Source: Verticillium longisporum (taxonomy: Eukaryota > Ascomycota > Sordariomycetes > Glomerellales > Plectosphaerellaceae). Taken from it: 64,000 nt of DNA. The position numbers and the translations under genes are program-made. The notes beneath the pieces are model-generated. The model saw nothing but the letters and a program-made list of their open reading frames with translations. It was not told where the DNA came from and did no database searches. The stretch is from NCBI GenBank assembly GCA_019188255.1, contig JAETXT010000010.1:1054001-1118000 (forward strand). Direction: 5' to 3'. This document shows, piece by piece, positions 45,702 through 57,585 of the stretch (within the stretch, counting starts at the first letter, position 1; every line of letters starts with the position of its first letter).

Positions 45702-48700
45702 GTCGACCTACTCCATTCGCCGGCGGTCGCAAGCTCACAGATACGGTCGGATGGAGGTGGCGGTTCGAGATTGCTCGATCAGTGGATCAGTGGATCAGTC
45801 GGTCGAAACGAGATCGCGGTATAATCGGCATACGATGCAGTCGGGTGGGCGGTTGCGAGGTGGCTTGGTTGCGAGCACGTTCACGGAAGAGGGGTGAGTG
45901 ATCTAGCGGTGTCGGTCATCCAGCGCTTGCTCAGGCTCGCGGCTGCAGCGGCGTGTAGTCTCGTTCTCTCTCTCCCTCTCTTCCTGGAATCGGCAGAGCA
46001 GTTCGAAATCGAATTAGGGCGAGGAAGCAGGGCGAGGATGTTTCGTTGAAACGGGAGAGAAGGTGGGTTGACTTCAGACCCTTTGACTCTGGCTAGAGTC
46101 TCACGTTGGTCGGATTCGGGTTTTCGAAGCCCCTCTCGGTTCGCACCTGCAAGTCCCGCTATGCTTTCTTGTTTGTGGCTTCGCCCGTTGGTCGGCAGGC
46201 GTCGAGGGCGTCGTGTCTTGGTGGACAAAGACGGCAAACCGGTGCGTATGTTGGTCCTGAAGAGATGTGCAGCGGCAGCGACGATGGCTGGGCTGGGGCT
46301 CTGGTCGAGGATTGATTGGCGGTGTTGACCAAAGTGCGGGAGTGGTGAGTCGAGATGGAAATGAAAGAAGCCACAGGCTGGCGGCCGGGTTTCGGGGCTG
46401 GGTGCGTGGATCGGATTACTAGGAGGAGGGGGTAAGGGGGGGCCCTCTGATGGAGAAGGAGGTTGGCGGTGCCGACCTAGGGAGCCCACTGAAGTATTGG
46501 CGCTGGCGACTCACGCTCTCGAGTGGATGGAGCTGGGAAGGGCCGGTCGGATCGACGTTGCGCAGATACCCAGGTGCGATACGCTTCTCGTTTAGGCAGT
46601 ATATAGCGCCCAAGGTACAAGACAGTGAACCGTTCGTTATCAAGCTCTCTGCCCGTGTTCGTGACGACTCTTGTTTTTGTGTTTGTTTAAGTCATGAGCG
46701 TTCAAAACGGCCGCCAACAGGTCACGTTGTTGGCACGTCCATCTGTCTGAGCATTGGAATGGAAAGGGAAGCGTGACCAAGGAGCTCCAGTTGTCAAAGG
46801 GCAAGACGCGGTGGATGCCCAGGAAGAGGTACCTACCTAGGTATCTCCACAGACCGTACCATGTAGCTCTCGCATGGAGCATCACGCATTGATGGAGAGT
46901 GCCGCCGGCCGCCACACCCACACACTCTTGGGTGAGGTCCCTTCCACCTGTCCCGGGCCCACTGGAAGGGGTTCGCTGGGCACTGATGGGTCATGGACAG
47001 GGCTCGTTACCTGGGCTTGGGCTTCAAGACTAGAGGGGCAGCCGCTGCCTAGGTAGGGGAGGGGAGGGGAAGGGGCCTTGGGGGCCCTGCTGATGCTGCT
47101 GCTTGGGGTCTGCCCGTTGCCCACTGTTCTCTACGTACCTACGTAAAGACCGTTCCATTCGTCTACTGTTTCAAATTAGTGAGGGAACGCGCCAAACTCG
47201 AAACAGTTTAGACAGCCAAACTAGGCCGGCATCTTATTGACTGATGGGCGACCGGTGGTGGACCCCGAACCATCCTCAAACACCACACCCAGGGTTTCTT
47301 TCTGCTTGGGGCTTGAAATGAGGGCTGGATGGTGATGGCGGCATAGACGGAGGTGGTGCGGATTCGAGAAGATGCACCGAAGGCTTGGAAGCTGCCGCGC
47401 TGCATAACGCACTGCGCACTAGACTGTGATGATTCCCCCCTTGGCGCAGCAAGCCAACTAAGGTACCTAAGGTACAACGTATTACCATATCTCTCTGGCG
47501 GGCCACATGACGTTCTACAGACCTCAGAACCCCAAGGCTGTGTCGAAGAATTCATGCCCTTGACGGAGCCTGCCGTCGATTCTGACCATACCGAAATGGC
47601 TGCTTGGATCCATCATCCCCATGAGCTATGCTCTCAGGAAGAAATCTAGACCGCAACCTCTTCTACTATGGTTAGACTGCCCGTCTGATACCCCTCTTCA
47701 CCCCTCTTCACGGGTAGAAGCCGCTGGCAAGGGTGCCAGCACGGATCGAGATGCTTGCCATCGTCCTTTCCTAGCCATGTGCGCAATTACCGCGACTGCA
47801 GATCCCTCTCTATGGCCCTTCTTTCTGCCTGCCCCTTTTTAGTCCCTTCTCGACATCACAGGCTTGCTCGTAGTCAGCCTCAAGCCAGGCTGATCTGATA
47901 GACAGAATAGATCGACACGCACACATGGACCATGTCACACTCCCGCCGTTTTGCCCCCACTGACTCGTGAATGCCATCTCGGGCACCTGTCCGTTACGAC
48001 ATCGTAATCAACATGCGAAGCCGAATAGAGCCGTCTCTAGACGGCCGTGCGCGCGGAAGCTTCTCGGTCGCCTTCGATGCTTGAACGTCTAGGCATCAAG
48101 GAACGGATGTGGGCCCTGACAAAGCTGACCTCACTCCAGTCCCCCCCCCCTTCCTCTTGAGCCCGTCGCGCTTCGACCCCAAACGAGCGCGATCCATCCA
48201 TGTCCTCCTCCAAACCTCCGAAATAGAAGACGCGAAGCTGGACAAGTATGACGAGCGAGAGTTTTGGTTTTCCCGGGGGAGGGGGCTTGACTTTGTGACA
48301 TCAGCTGAAGAAGCTAATCCCTATTGACGCACCATTCTCGTGCCTCAGTGGTGGCAACTTTTCTTTTGACTAAAGGCGATATCATGTCGCCGAATGATGA
48401 CTGTAATCTTCAGGATAGTACGACATCGCTTCTGGCCTTGACATATTGGTTCATCAGGGCCGACGGCGTGGCTGTGTGATTTGTTTGGTGCAACCGCCAG
48501 AAAATTGGCCATGCCGCAATCCGAGAGCTGAGCCGGGCGAGGAAGTGTGGAAGCGTCTTGCCTACCCCACAAGTGCCACCCACGACGCAGGATGCTTTTG
48601 TCCAGAGTGATCGTATTGACGAGGTACTGTATGTTTCCTCAGCATCGGCTAGGAGGTTTCATCGGAAGCGTAGATGTCCAACCCAAAGTCATTGTGTTCG

Positions 48701-49864
48701 TGGATGGACTGTCCCAAGATTGGACGCTTATCTGTCTTTTCATCAGGGGTGCTGCCTTGAGACTCGCGCGTGCTTATTCGAGCACTGGCAAGCCACCATG
48801 CACTTCTGTGCAGGCGTCGATCTGGGGTATAATTCGGCAGGGTGGGAACCCATTTCGGGGCTTTTCCTCGATTACCTTCCTGCCCTGCTTGCCTTACCTT
48901 ACCTACCTTACCACCTAGGTACCCAAGGCGGTACCTTGGATGGCGTCGCCCGGAGTGCAGTGCTTGGGGTGTCGCAGCCAGGCTCGCTTGATCATTCTAC
49001 ATGCAAAGATAAGGTAGGCTTGCTAGGCTTTTGGGGGCGAAGGGAGTCTAGATGAAGGCGGTTTCAGACTGCTCATGTTGGAACAACGAGGAATGATCTT
49101 CGCATCGCCGGAACCAGCACTGGAATAAACACCCGGGCATGGCGCTTGTTACAAATGCTAAAACCATCCGTACGGCACAATGTTAGGGACGGATCTGTAA
49201 CTCTACACCTGACAGGCAAGACAGAGAGAGCTGTTTTTTCAGGCTTCGGCGTAGATTGTGCTTTTGTAGTAAACCTTACCCGCGTCCCCACTCCCGAGTG
49301 CCATCATGGCCCACGATTGGAACCATCTGCCGGCTGGGGCGCGTCCCGTCGGCATGGTCTGTGCCAGGCAAGACGACGGGCGGGTGTGGGTTCCTTGTCA
49401 GGCTACAAAGTACCTTACCAACCAACAACTGTCAGCAGAGAAGGCGACAAGCAGGGCAGGCTGACTGGTCGATGAGGCAAGCTGAAATCAACAGAGTACC
49501 ACCACGTCCACTCCTACACCGCACGACTCATCCTCAACAACATCCTGTGCTATAGTGCGAAGCTTCAGTCATCCTCCCGAGCATACTCAATCATCCTTTC
49601 CGACAAACCATTTGCCACAAGCTAACTGACTGTCAACGTGTCCCAAGCCGTCCCTCGCACACCTGTTCGAGCCTATAGCCAGGTCGATATCCCCGCGTCC
49701 ATTCCAGCTCTTCTGCGATTTACAATTTACGAACATACGCTATCCTTTCAACACACAACCAACTCTGCCCAACTCCCAAGGCCGCATGGCCTCGTTGCAA
49801 GGACGCCCAACTACGTGACCTCTTTGGCTTCACCGTGCGGTAGCGCTTCGGGGGACTTGACGCC
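45702..49864. other. divergent CDC24 / F-box intergenic region
   Basis: 4.2 kb lie between two divergent start codons. The CDC24 side has CT-rich and GC-rich stretches that could be a long leader; an unseen 5' UTR intron cannot be excluded. TACCTAGGTA-type palindromes cluster at 46828-46844, 47457-47475 and 48891-48935. A G-rich block sits at about 47045-47085. No open frame here has recognisable motifs, including 46450-46776 (+) and 48558-49055 (+). Confidence 0.5.
45777..45800. repeat. 8-bp tandem repeat, three copies
   Basis: GATCAGTG is repeated three times, the last copy with one change, about 80 bp upstream of the CDC24 start codon. Confidence 0.75.
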
Positions 49865-52800
49865 ATGCAGTTCCCTTCACAGCCCGACGAAGGCTACTCG
49901 GAAGATCCCCTCAACCCAACATCAACTGGCTCGAGTGCCACATCCACACGTCACGACGAGGCCCACGCCTCCCGTCCTGGCCATGATCTCGTCGTGCCCT
50001 CCGATCTTCCGGCATGGCTCGAGAGGAACCTCCCCTACTTGCCCGTGTCGGCCAAGACGCAGCTAGCCATGGCTCTGCTCGACCACCTGCCGACCTCTGT
50101 CGTGGCCCAGATCGCCGAACGGCTACATCCCCGCCTCTACATCAACTTTATCCAGTACCTCCCGCCCGAGGTGTGCCTTAAGATCCTCGGATATCTCGAC
50201 CCCGTCTCTCTGCTTGGCGTTGCCCAATCGTGCCGCGAGTGGTACAGCCTGGCACTGGACCGGAAGCTTTGGGAGAAATTATACCACATGGAAGGCTGGC
50301 AGGCGCTGTATCCTGAGATCCGCGCTTGGGAAGACAGGATGAACGAGAATGCCAATAGCATGAGCTCTTCCGTCAGCTCACACCACCATGTGGTCGTGTC
50401 TGAAGACGGCCACACCTGTAAGAAGCGTGGCATCTCAGAGGACGATGATCAGGAAATGGTCGACGCGGACCGTCTGCCGAAGCCGGAAGGCGCTTTTGCG
50501 GGCGCTGGTGGCAGCATATTTGGCACACCTGGATCAGTCCCCACGCTGCCTTCAAGCAGCCGCGGCGGCATGGATGTGGATGCGTCAAGATCGTCTTCTA
50601 AAAGCGGAGGGGTTGGCCACAGCCCTGCCCGCGATGTCAAAGGAAAGGGCAAGGCAGTTGATTCAGCGGATGATTTATCACGCGACGCAACACCAACGCC
50701 GCCTTCTTTTCTCTCAAAGCCGTCTCTCTGGTCATGGGACCCTTCCCAGAGCCGATACAAGCTGAACTGGAAGCACGTCTACACGCTGCGACGGAAACTC
50801 GAGGCCAACTGGGGGCAGGGAAAGTTCACAAACTTTCAGCTCCCTCGCCCAGATCATCCAGAGGAGGGGCACCAGGAGTGCATCTACACACTGCAGTTTG
50901 ACGCGCACTACCTTGTCAGTGGCAGTCGCGATCGGACGATTCGCATCTGGAAGATGAATACGCGGCGCTTGCTACGGGCTCCGCTCAAGGGACACGAAGG
51001 CTCGGTTCTGTGCTTACAGTTCGATGCCGATCCCGAGGAAGATCTCATTGTTTCGGGGAGTAGTGACTCCAATGTCATTCTCTGGCGCTTTTCGACTGGC
51101 GAGATCATTCAGCGTTTGACTAAGGCGCACTCTGAGTCTGTTCTCAACGTCAAGTTTGACAAGAGGATTCTTGTGACCTGCTCCAAGGATAAGTCTATCA
51201 AGATCTTCAACAGGCGGCCGCTCAAGTATGGCGATTTGGGATACCCTAATGGGGTGAATCCTGTGCCTATTCGCATCCGAGACAATAGGTACGGCAATCC
51301 TACGGACGACCTACCCATCATCGCCCCGTACACCATGATAGGCCGTCTCGATGGCCACGGTGCAGCTGTCAATGCTGTGCAAATTCACGGGAACGAGGTT
51401 GTCTCCGCAAGTGGTGACAGGAACATCAAAGTGTGGGACTGGGCGAAACAGGTCTGCACCAGAACCGTCGTCGGTCACACCAAGGGCATTGCATGTGTGC
51501 AGTACGATGGGCGCCGAATCGTGAGCGGCAGCAGCGACAACGAGGTCAAGGTTTTCGATTGTTTGACCGGCCTAGAAGTGGCCAGCCTTCGGGCTCACAG
51601 CCACCTGGTCAGGACCGTGCAGGCGGGGTTCGGTGACCTGCCTTATAGTGAGATCGAGGACAAGGCCGAGGCCAAGAAGATTGACGAGCAATACTTTAAA
51701 GCGTTGGAGTCCGGGGCGATTGAGGCACCTGTAGGCCCAGGGTCTCACCGCACGCGGCCCCGTAACGCAGGGAGCAGTCGGCCAGTAGACATCACGGCAT
51801 ACGTAGCCACCTTCCCCCCGGAGGCGGCGGCGGCAAATACGCGCGTATCGTGTCGGGCTCATATGACCAGAAGATCATCATCTGGCGGCGTTTGAAAGAA
51901 GGGGAATGGGTGGTGCTTCATGGTTTGCGTCAAGAAGAGGCCGCTGAAGCTGCACAAAGCTGGGCGGCAACCTCCGGCTCTATCCCCGTGCCAGCGCCGG
52001 CCTCTACAGTGCCCGTACCGGCCGCAGCGCACCCACCAGCACCGATTCTTGCCAGCTTCAGTTCGCACCAGCCATTTCCACCGAGGGCTTCCACTCCAGG
52101 GTCTGCTGCTCCGCCCCAGGCCGGCACGCCGCAGAGTCAGAATACGCCCTCAAGGACAACGGTCGAGACTCCGATCATCGCAACGGTCACACCCGAATCC
52201 ACGTCATCTTATATGGCCATGATCGACATGGTCGTGCCGCAAGGGCTCAGGCGCTGCAGCAAGCTCTGGCGAATTACCCCACCATGCTGGTATATCACAC
52301 GCATATTCAAGCTGCTATCACACGGGAGCCGTCACCAGTCACTCGAACAAACATGCGTCAAGTCGTTGCACAGGCTCTACATCAGACGCAGGAGGCCCAG
52401 GCGCGCACACGCTTAGCTTCCGTTCAGAATATGAATGGCCAACTGATGACGCCTGTTTTGCCCCCACTTGCTTCTCTCACAGGCACATCTTCGTCTACAT
52501 CGGTCCAGGCAGCAGCTGGCTCTTCGACTGCGAGTACTTCAACCGCAGCGCCAAGTCGTAGCAGCAGTCGTCCTTTTGACCCTGCGCGACACCTGGAGAG
52601 GCACTCGGAACCACCTCAGGGCGCGATGGCCACGGCGCAGAGTGCTGGGCGAGCCTCCTCTTCACAACTCAGTTACCCTCCACCACCGCAGCAAGTCCAG
52701 GGTCACCTTCACATTCAGGGGCATGGAGCACCGTCCCAAGCGCACCAGCAACCTCCCGTCCCACCTTCGGCTCCCGTTCAGCATCACTCCACCCCAGTTC

Positions 52801-53102
52801 CGCAGGCGCATACTCATGCACAGGCTGCCCAGAATCAACCAACGCAAGCACAAACACAGCCAGTACTTCCGCAACCGACCGCCCCGCCGGCAAACAACCC
52901 GCAGCAGCCAGCAGACGCCCAGGCCCCGCACCACCCCCACATTCATGCGACAGAAGGCAGCCCGGCAAGGGTGTTCAAGCTGCAGTTTGATGCCCGTCGC
53001 ATCATCTGCTGCAGTCAGACAAGTGTGATTGTTGGATGGGACTTCTGCAATGGGGACGCAGAGCTGGAGGAAGTATCACGCATCTTCGGGACGATTGAAT
53101 GA
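49865..53102 (+). CDS. F-box/WD40 protein, SCF ubiquitin-ligase substrate adaptor (two frame breaks)
   Basis: F-box/WD40 proteins bridge substrates to Skp1-cullin ubiquitin ligases. About 1,079 residues if the frames are joined; no intron is seen. The F-box is at about 96-143 (INFIQYLPPEVCLKILGYLD..). A linker with acidic and Ser-rich segments follows. WD40 units start at about 345: YLVSGSRDRTIRIWKM, LIVSGSSDSNVILWRF, LVTCSKDKSIKIFN, VVSASGDRNIKVWDW, IVSGSSDNEVKVFD and IVSGSYDQKIIIWRR. A Pro/Gln/Ser-rich insertion precedes a last blade (VFKLQFDARRIICC..VIVGWDF) and the end FGTIE. It resembles the Pof1/Cdc4 group but lacks features I could use to name it. The frame slips at a C6 run (51814-51819) and again between about 52185 and 52235. 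Confidence 0.85.
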
Positions 53103-53379
53103 GGTGGCGAGCGTTCCTTAAGTGTAGCCATGACGGATGTAATAGAACAAGACTTTTTACGAGGAAAGGGCCAGCGATCGTGAGCTATCACGAGTGAGGT
53201 CGAGTCGAGTGAATGCATGCATAGATGTGTTTTATTACCGACACAAAGAAACGAAGACACGGGGGAAGCCACAGAGGTCTCTTGTACCCTGAGATGTCAC
53301 GTATCGTAGAGATGTCCCATATCACCAAGGTCACACGCCTAACTCCATGATTCGTCAAGTCGCCACGCCGCCGCGGTAC

Positions 53380-54024
53380 TCATGCTGCCGCCTCTTTGAC
53401 CTTACTCGCCTCCTTTGCCGCGGGCTCCTCGTCAACAAAGTCCGGCAACTCCTCCTGCATAAAACTCGGCACGGCGCCAGCGCCGAGCTCCGGCTCCAGC
53501 TCGGCCTCGAGCCCCAAAGCCTCGAGTTCAGCATCCAGCTCGGCCTCGTCAACGTCCTCGGGCACGTCGTAGCTTCTCGCCAGACTCTCCTGGATATCGT
53601 TGCCCACGTCCATGAGGTCGGCCATCTCGTCCTGCAGCCTCTCAATCTGGTCAATGTCGACCTTGCCGTACTGCTTCTTCAGCTCCTTGTTCGTCGTCTT
53701 CATGGCGTCGACGGTGGCCATTGTGTTCTTGAGGTTGTCCTGCATGCTCTGCGCCTGCTCCATGTTCCAGCTCTGGCTCTGCAGCTGGTCGCGCTGCGAC
53801 TCGATCATCTTGCGCCGCTGCAGGACCTTGAGCGCCTTGGACTTGATGGCCGCCTTGCCTGGGCCGTCGCGCATCTTGCTGAGCTTTGTCTGGTAGGTCT
53901 GCAGCCCGGCGTGGACCGAGGCCAGCTTGACGTCGAGGGACGCGACGCGTTCGTCGAGGTTGGCGATCGCGCTGTTGAGCGTGGGCTTGGGGCCCTTCGG
54001 GGCGCCGCCGAAGAGGCGGTTCAT
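53380..54024 (-). CDS. VPS60: ESCRT-III-associated protein Vps60 (CHMP5 family)
   Basis: Vps60 is an ESCRT-III-like protein that recruits Vta1 and so activates Vps4 during multivesicular-body sorting. It is an uninterrupted frame of 214 residues. The start MNRLFGGAPKGPKPTLNSAIANLDERV is the family's basic first helix. Next come long helices (KLSKMRDGPGKAAIKSKALKVLQRRK, QSWNMEQAQSMQDNLKNTMATVDAMKTTNKELKKQYGK) and the acidic C-terminal part, where YDVPEDVDEAELDAELEALG is strongly conserved. The frame is open 68 residues further upstream, but that part has no family match, so I start at 54024. It converges with the F-box gene, 277 bp apart. Vfa1, another Vps4 cofactor, is encoded 46 kb away in the same window; I see no reason to link them. 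Confidence 0.92.
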   Translation of the reverse strand: MNRLFGGAPKGPKPTLNSAIANLDERVASLDVKLASVHAGLQTYQTKLSKMRDGPGKAAIKSKALKVLQRRKMIESQRDQLQSQSWNMEQAQSMQDNLKNTMATVDAMKTTNKELKKQYGKVDIDQIERLQDEMADLMDVGNDIQESLARSYDVPEDVDEAELDAELEALGLEAELEPELGAGAVPSFMQEELPDFVDEEPAAKEASKVKEAAA

Positions 54025-56347
54025 TGCGGCAGCGGCGGCGGAGGAGAAAAGCTCGAAATTGGAGTGCTCTCTTGGGGTTTCGGTGAAGATCAATCGAGCT
54101 CCAGGGTGAAAGTTGTTCAAGGACGAAGGGTGGGCGCAAGGAGGTGTAGCTTGGGCTTTGGGGTCACGAGGCAGCAGTGTTGGATATGGCGGGGCACTGG
54201 TGAGGTAATTGCCCACCTCGGGTACCACCCACTGAAGCTTATCTAATCACGCATTGGGGTTAATAAAGGATCATGATTTAATGAAAGACGCCATCTGTTC
54301 AACTCCAGCCATAGGGCCATAGATTACGCATGCTAGAAGCGCATTGCAGTTTGTATTCTGGACCCAAAATACTATCCAACTGTCTTGAAAGCTTGAAAAG
54401 AGAGCATGCTAGGGTATATCAAGGCCGATACCCTCTTTGCTGCTGCCAAAAGCCTTGGGTTACCGAACATACATCGCTCGAGGCTTCATCTCAGATCACA
54501 AAATCTACTTTACGAGCAAAGTGACAAGCGGAATATTCTTTCTAGCCGATTTTCTTTTGCTCTTACTTGAAAGAGGGTGGGCTGTGAGCTTCGAAATTGG
54601 ACCTGATGTATACTTACAAAGCTGTTGCTGGCTGGTACGGCGGAACAGCGAACTACGAGCCACCAACAGCAAACAGAGCGGTTTTTTTGCGTCATAACCC
54701 TCGGAAGGAAAGAACAAGTCAACTTCATTCACTCAAGGTGTTATGAAGGCAGCCCCTTGTCTCGAGAGTAAGCCCTGTGTCTTATCTCTCTGTTCGATCA
54801 CGACCAACTGTCAGGACACCCTACGAAGCCACGGCACAGAGGGCTAGTCAGAGGATAAGGGCTCTGAGAACATAAATATATGGACTCTAGAGAGCCAGAA
54901 CTCAGAACTCAGATGTATTCCGAACCCATACCTAAATTATATTTCTGAGGAACATGTGGAAGACCTCATCACCCTGCTCTTAATCAACCACTAATACCTA
55001 CCCCATCAACCTTCGAACACCAATGCTGTATTGAACTTGAGGATTACAACCCGCCTATCTCTCAAGTATAGGGGGTGGAACTACAACTAGACCATCAAAG
55101 AGTCGAAGGACGTTTGCCAGCTAAGCACTAACACAATCAGCAAGACTTGAGTGTGGCATTTTCTTTGGCAGACCAATCGAGATCAGATCAGCTGCCAATG
55201 GATTTTTAACTCTGAAATTCTTCCCATTGAGGGGTTCATTGTGTGACACTGATTGCAGCATTACCGCATAGGTGACAGCGTGAGACTCTTGCAGCGTTCT
55301 GTTCGTAGGAAACACTACTTGCGCAACATAAGTTTCCCATCAATTCGGTTTTTTATCGCACTTCATTCGCAATGTAGAACTTTTTACCTCTTGTTAACTT
55401 GAAGAAATCAACTTTTCAGGCAGTCACGGTCTATGATATCACTTAGCGATGGACATAGACGGCCGTTTCGAAGCAGAGCGTGCCCCCCGACATGCATCCA
55501 TTTCATCTTTCCAACAGGCACATTTACTGTATTATCTGGTCTATATATATGATATGAGTGAAATGGCTTCTGCACCTCGGGTGATCCTTGCGTCTGGTTT
55601 CGTCACCTCTGGCTTGGTTGCAGTAACTAAAGTTGCCATTCTTGGTGTACCGACGATCACTTCTCTTTCCTTCGTCAACCCACTGATATGTAGCAGAGAT
55701 ATTTTAGCAGTGTCGGCATACCGCGAGCACCCTACCTCGCAACTTGAACAAGTTGCCGGGTGGGTAGGCAAGGGGGGGATAAAAAAAGCCACACTCCTTA
55801 GAGATGAGCTCACTTTGAACCATTCTATCATACTTTACATGAGCTCAAATCCAAGAAAAAGTAGATTCGCCATCAAGATGTCGCAGCATATCTAGTATGT
55901 GGAATTTAGAGTATTTAATTGAGATACGAGGTGTTAAGAGGGTTTCCAAGTTAAGAGTCTTTCTGGATGATACTTGTATTTAACGGGTTCAGAGTACAGC
56001 TTCCCCCATTGGTGGGCTATCAGAGTAAAAGTTCCCCAAAACTTCAACGCCTTATAGGCAGGAAGCCCAGAGATTTGATGCATGCTATTGGATGTAAATG
56101 GACAGGTGTCTAGACTTTGATCAACAAGAGTCCATCAACCGATTCGCCAAAATTGGCGCGAATTGCTTTAGCTGCGTTGCCTCGGTCGACATCGTCTAGC
56201 GTTCGTGGTCCTACCGACAAGGATAAAGCTGACGCCAAGGAAATGTAACATGCGCGAATATGACAAGAAACAAAAAGGGGCGAAATCGCCCCCAAAAACC
56301 TCGCTTGACTTCCTTTCTTCGATCTAATTCATTTTAACCCAGGAATC
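54025..56347. other. intergenic between VPS60 and the terpene cyclase
   Basis: 2.3 kb, of which about 54.3-56.1 kb is visibly richer in A and T than the flanks. A frame at 55449-55895 (+) is long but has no motif and no coding bias. I see no repeat structure comparable to the element at 27.6 kb. Confidence 0.45.
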
Positions 56348-57585
56348 ATGGGTCTAGTTGACGTCCCTCCTCCACATATCCCCTCGTGGGTTGTGCCGAC
56401 ATCTTTCGCACTCCTCGCTGCTGGCGCACTCTGCTGGGATGTTACCTACGTACTGCTCGCCTTCCGTAGCCGGCGGACGCACTCTTATGGCATGCCTCTG
56501 CTAGCCTTGGCTCTCAATATTTCCTGGGAGATAATCTTTGCCATTGGCATCGCCGAGCAACCTCTCGAGCGCATCGGCTTTCTCGCCTGGCTTCTCCTTG
56601 ACATACCCGTTCTACAGGCAACCATTCGCGCAGCGCCTCGAGAGTTTGCTCACGCCCCGCTCGTCGCCCGCAATATTGTGCCTATTCTCGCTGGCATGGT
56701 CGCCGTCGGCTGCGCCGGAAACGCCGCGTTCGCGTATTGGTTCTTTGCCGTTCCCGGTCGCGGGTCCGGTGATAAGGCTGGCAAATGGTGGCGCGGCGCA
56801 GAGGGCTACGACTGCACCGAGCTGGCGTTCTGGACAGCTGGCATCGCGCAGCTGACAGTGAGCGCAGGATGTCTCGCCATGCTTTTCGAGAGGGCCCACT
56901 CCGGAGGCACTAGCTATGCAATTTGGTGAGTTTTGACTTCCGCCGTCCCTGGTGCTACCTCCCGTTCTCGCTATCAGCAACGATAATTTACTCGCGTAAT
57001 GGGAGCGGCATGTCTTCCGAGCGAACCACCCTTGCTGTTCGTGTAAGGGGCGATGACCGGAGTTCCTGGTAGATGACACCGCCCCGTTGCCCGGCAATTC
57101 AGATTTACGCTGAGAAGATGGTGCTTTCGACCGGCACTTGATGATCCTTCAGAGGCTTTGTTTGAACTCCTGCGCGGGAGGGCTTAGCGGCCAAGACGCA
57201 CTGAGTGGCTCATAAGAGCATAGGGCTCATTGTGCGCGTGGTCGTGTAGTCTCGGTTCAGCTTGGTGGGCTCAATATGCTCCTGGAGAAGTCAGTTTCTT
57301 ACTTTGAAGCCCACAAGGCTGACGACACATCACAGGTTTACCAGGTCGCTGGGCACATTGTTGGGTTGGATAGGACCATCGGCACTACTTTGGTGCTTCT
57401 GGCCAGAAGCTCACGGCTTCTTCGTCAACCCCGTGGCTGTATTTCTCATGGCCACATGTTTGACTTGCGACATGATTTATCCCATGGTCTTGTCACAAGT
57501 TAGACTCACCGAGGTCGTCCTCCCTGATGGCAGTATTGTGGCAGGCGGCGATCATGCAAAAGCGACACTTGCAAAGATGCATTGA
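56348..57585 (+). CDS. membrane terpene cyclase, Pyr4/PaxB/AtmB family
   Basis: This family cyclises epoxidised prenyl chains in meroterpenoid and indole-diterpene pathways, at the endoplasmic reticulum membrane. Exons 56348-56925 and 57336-57585 encode 275 residues with about seven hydrophobic helices. The splice restores YAIW|FTRSLGTLLG, a junction typical of the family. The acidic residue in NISWEIIF (Glu61) and the Asp in CLTCDMIYP (Asp238) lie where Pyr4 has the Glu and Asp shown to be required for catalysis. The N-terminal and C-terminal conserved blocks (SYGMPLLALALNISWE; WFWPEAH-like CFWPEAHGFFVNP) are intact. The intron is 410 nt, long for this window, but has a GTGAGT donor and a CTGAC..CACAG end. 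No prenyltransferase, monooxygenase or polyketide synthase is seen on either side, so its product is unknown. Confidence 0.8.

Noticed and set aside
54025..54228. 68-residue upstream extension of VPS60
   Set aside because: The family starts at MNRLFG; the extension lacks any match and is probably 5' UTR.
55449..55895. 148-residue plus-strand frame
   Set aside because: It contains hydrophobic stretches but no recognisable family, no bias in third positions and no splice partner; too weak to call a gene.
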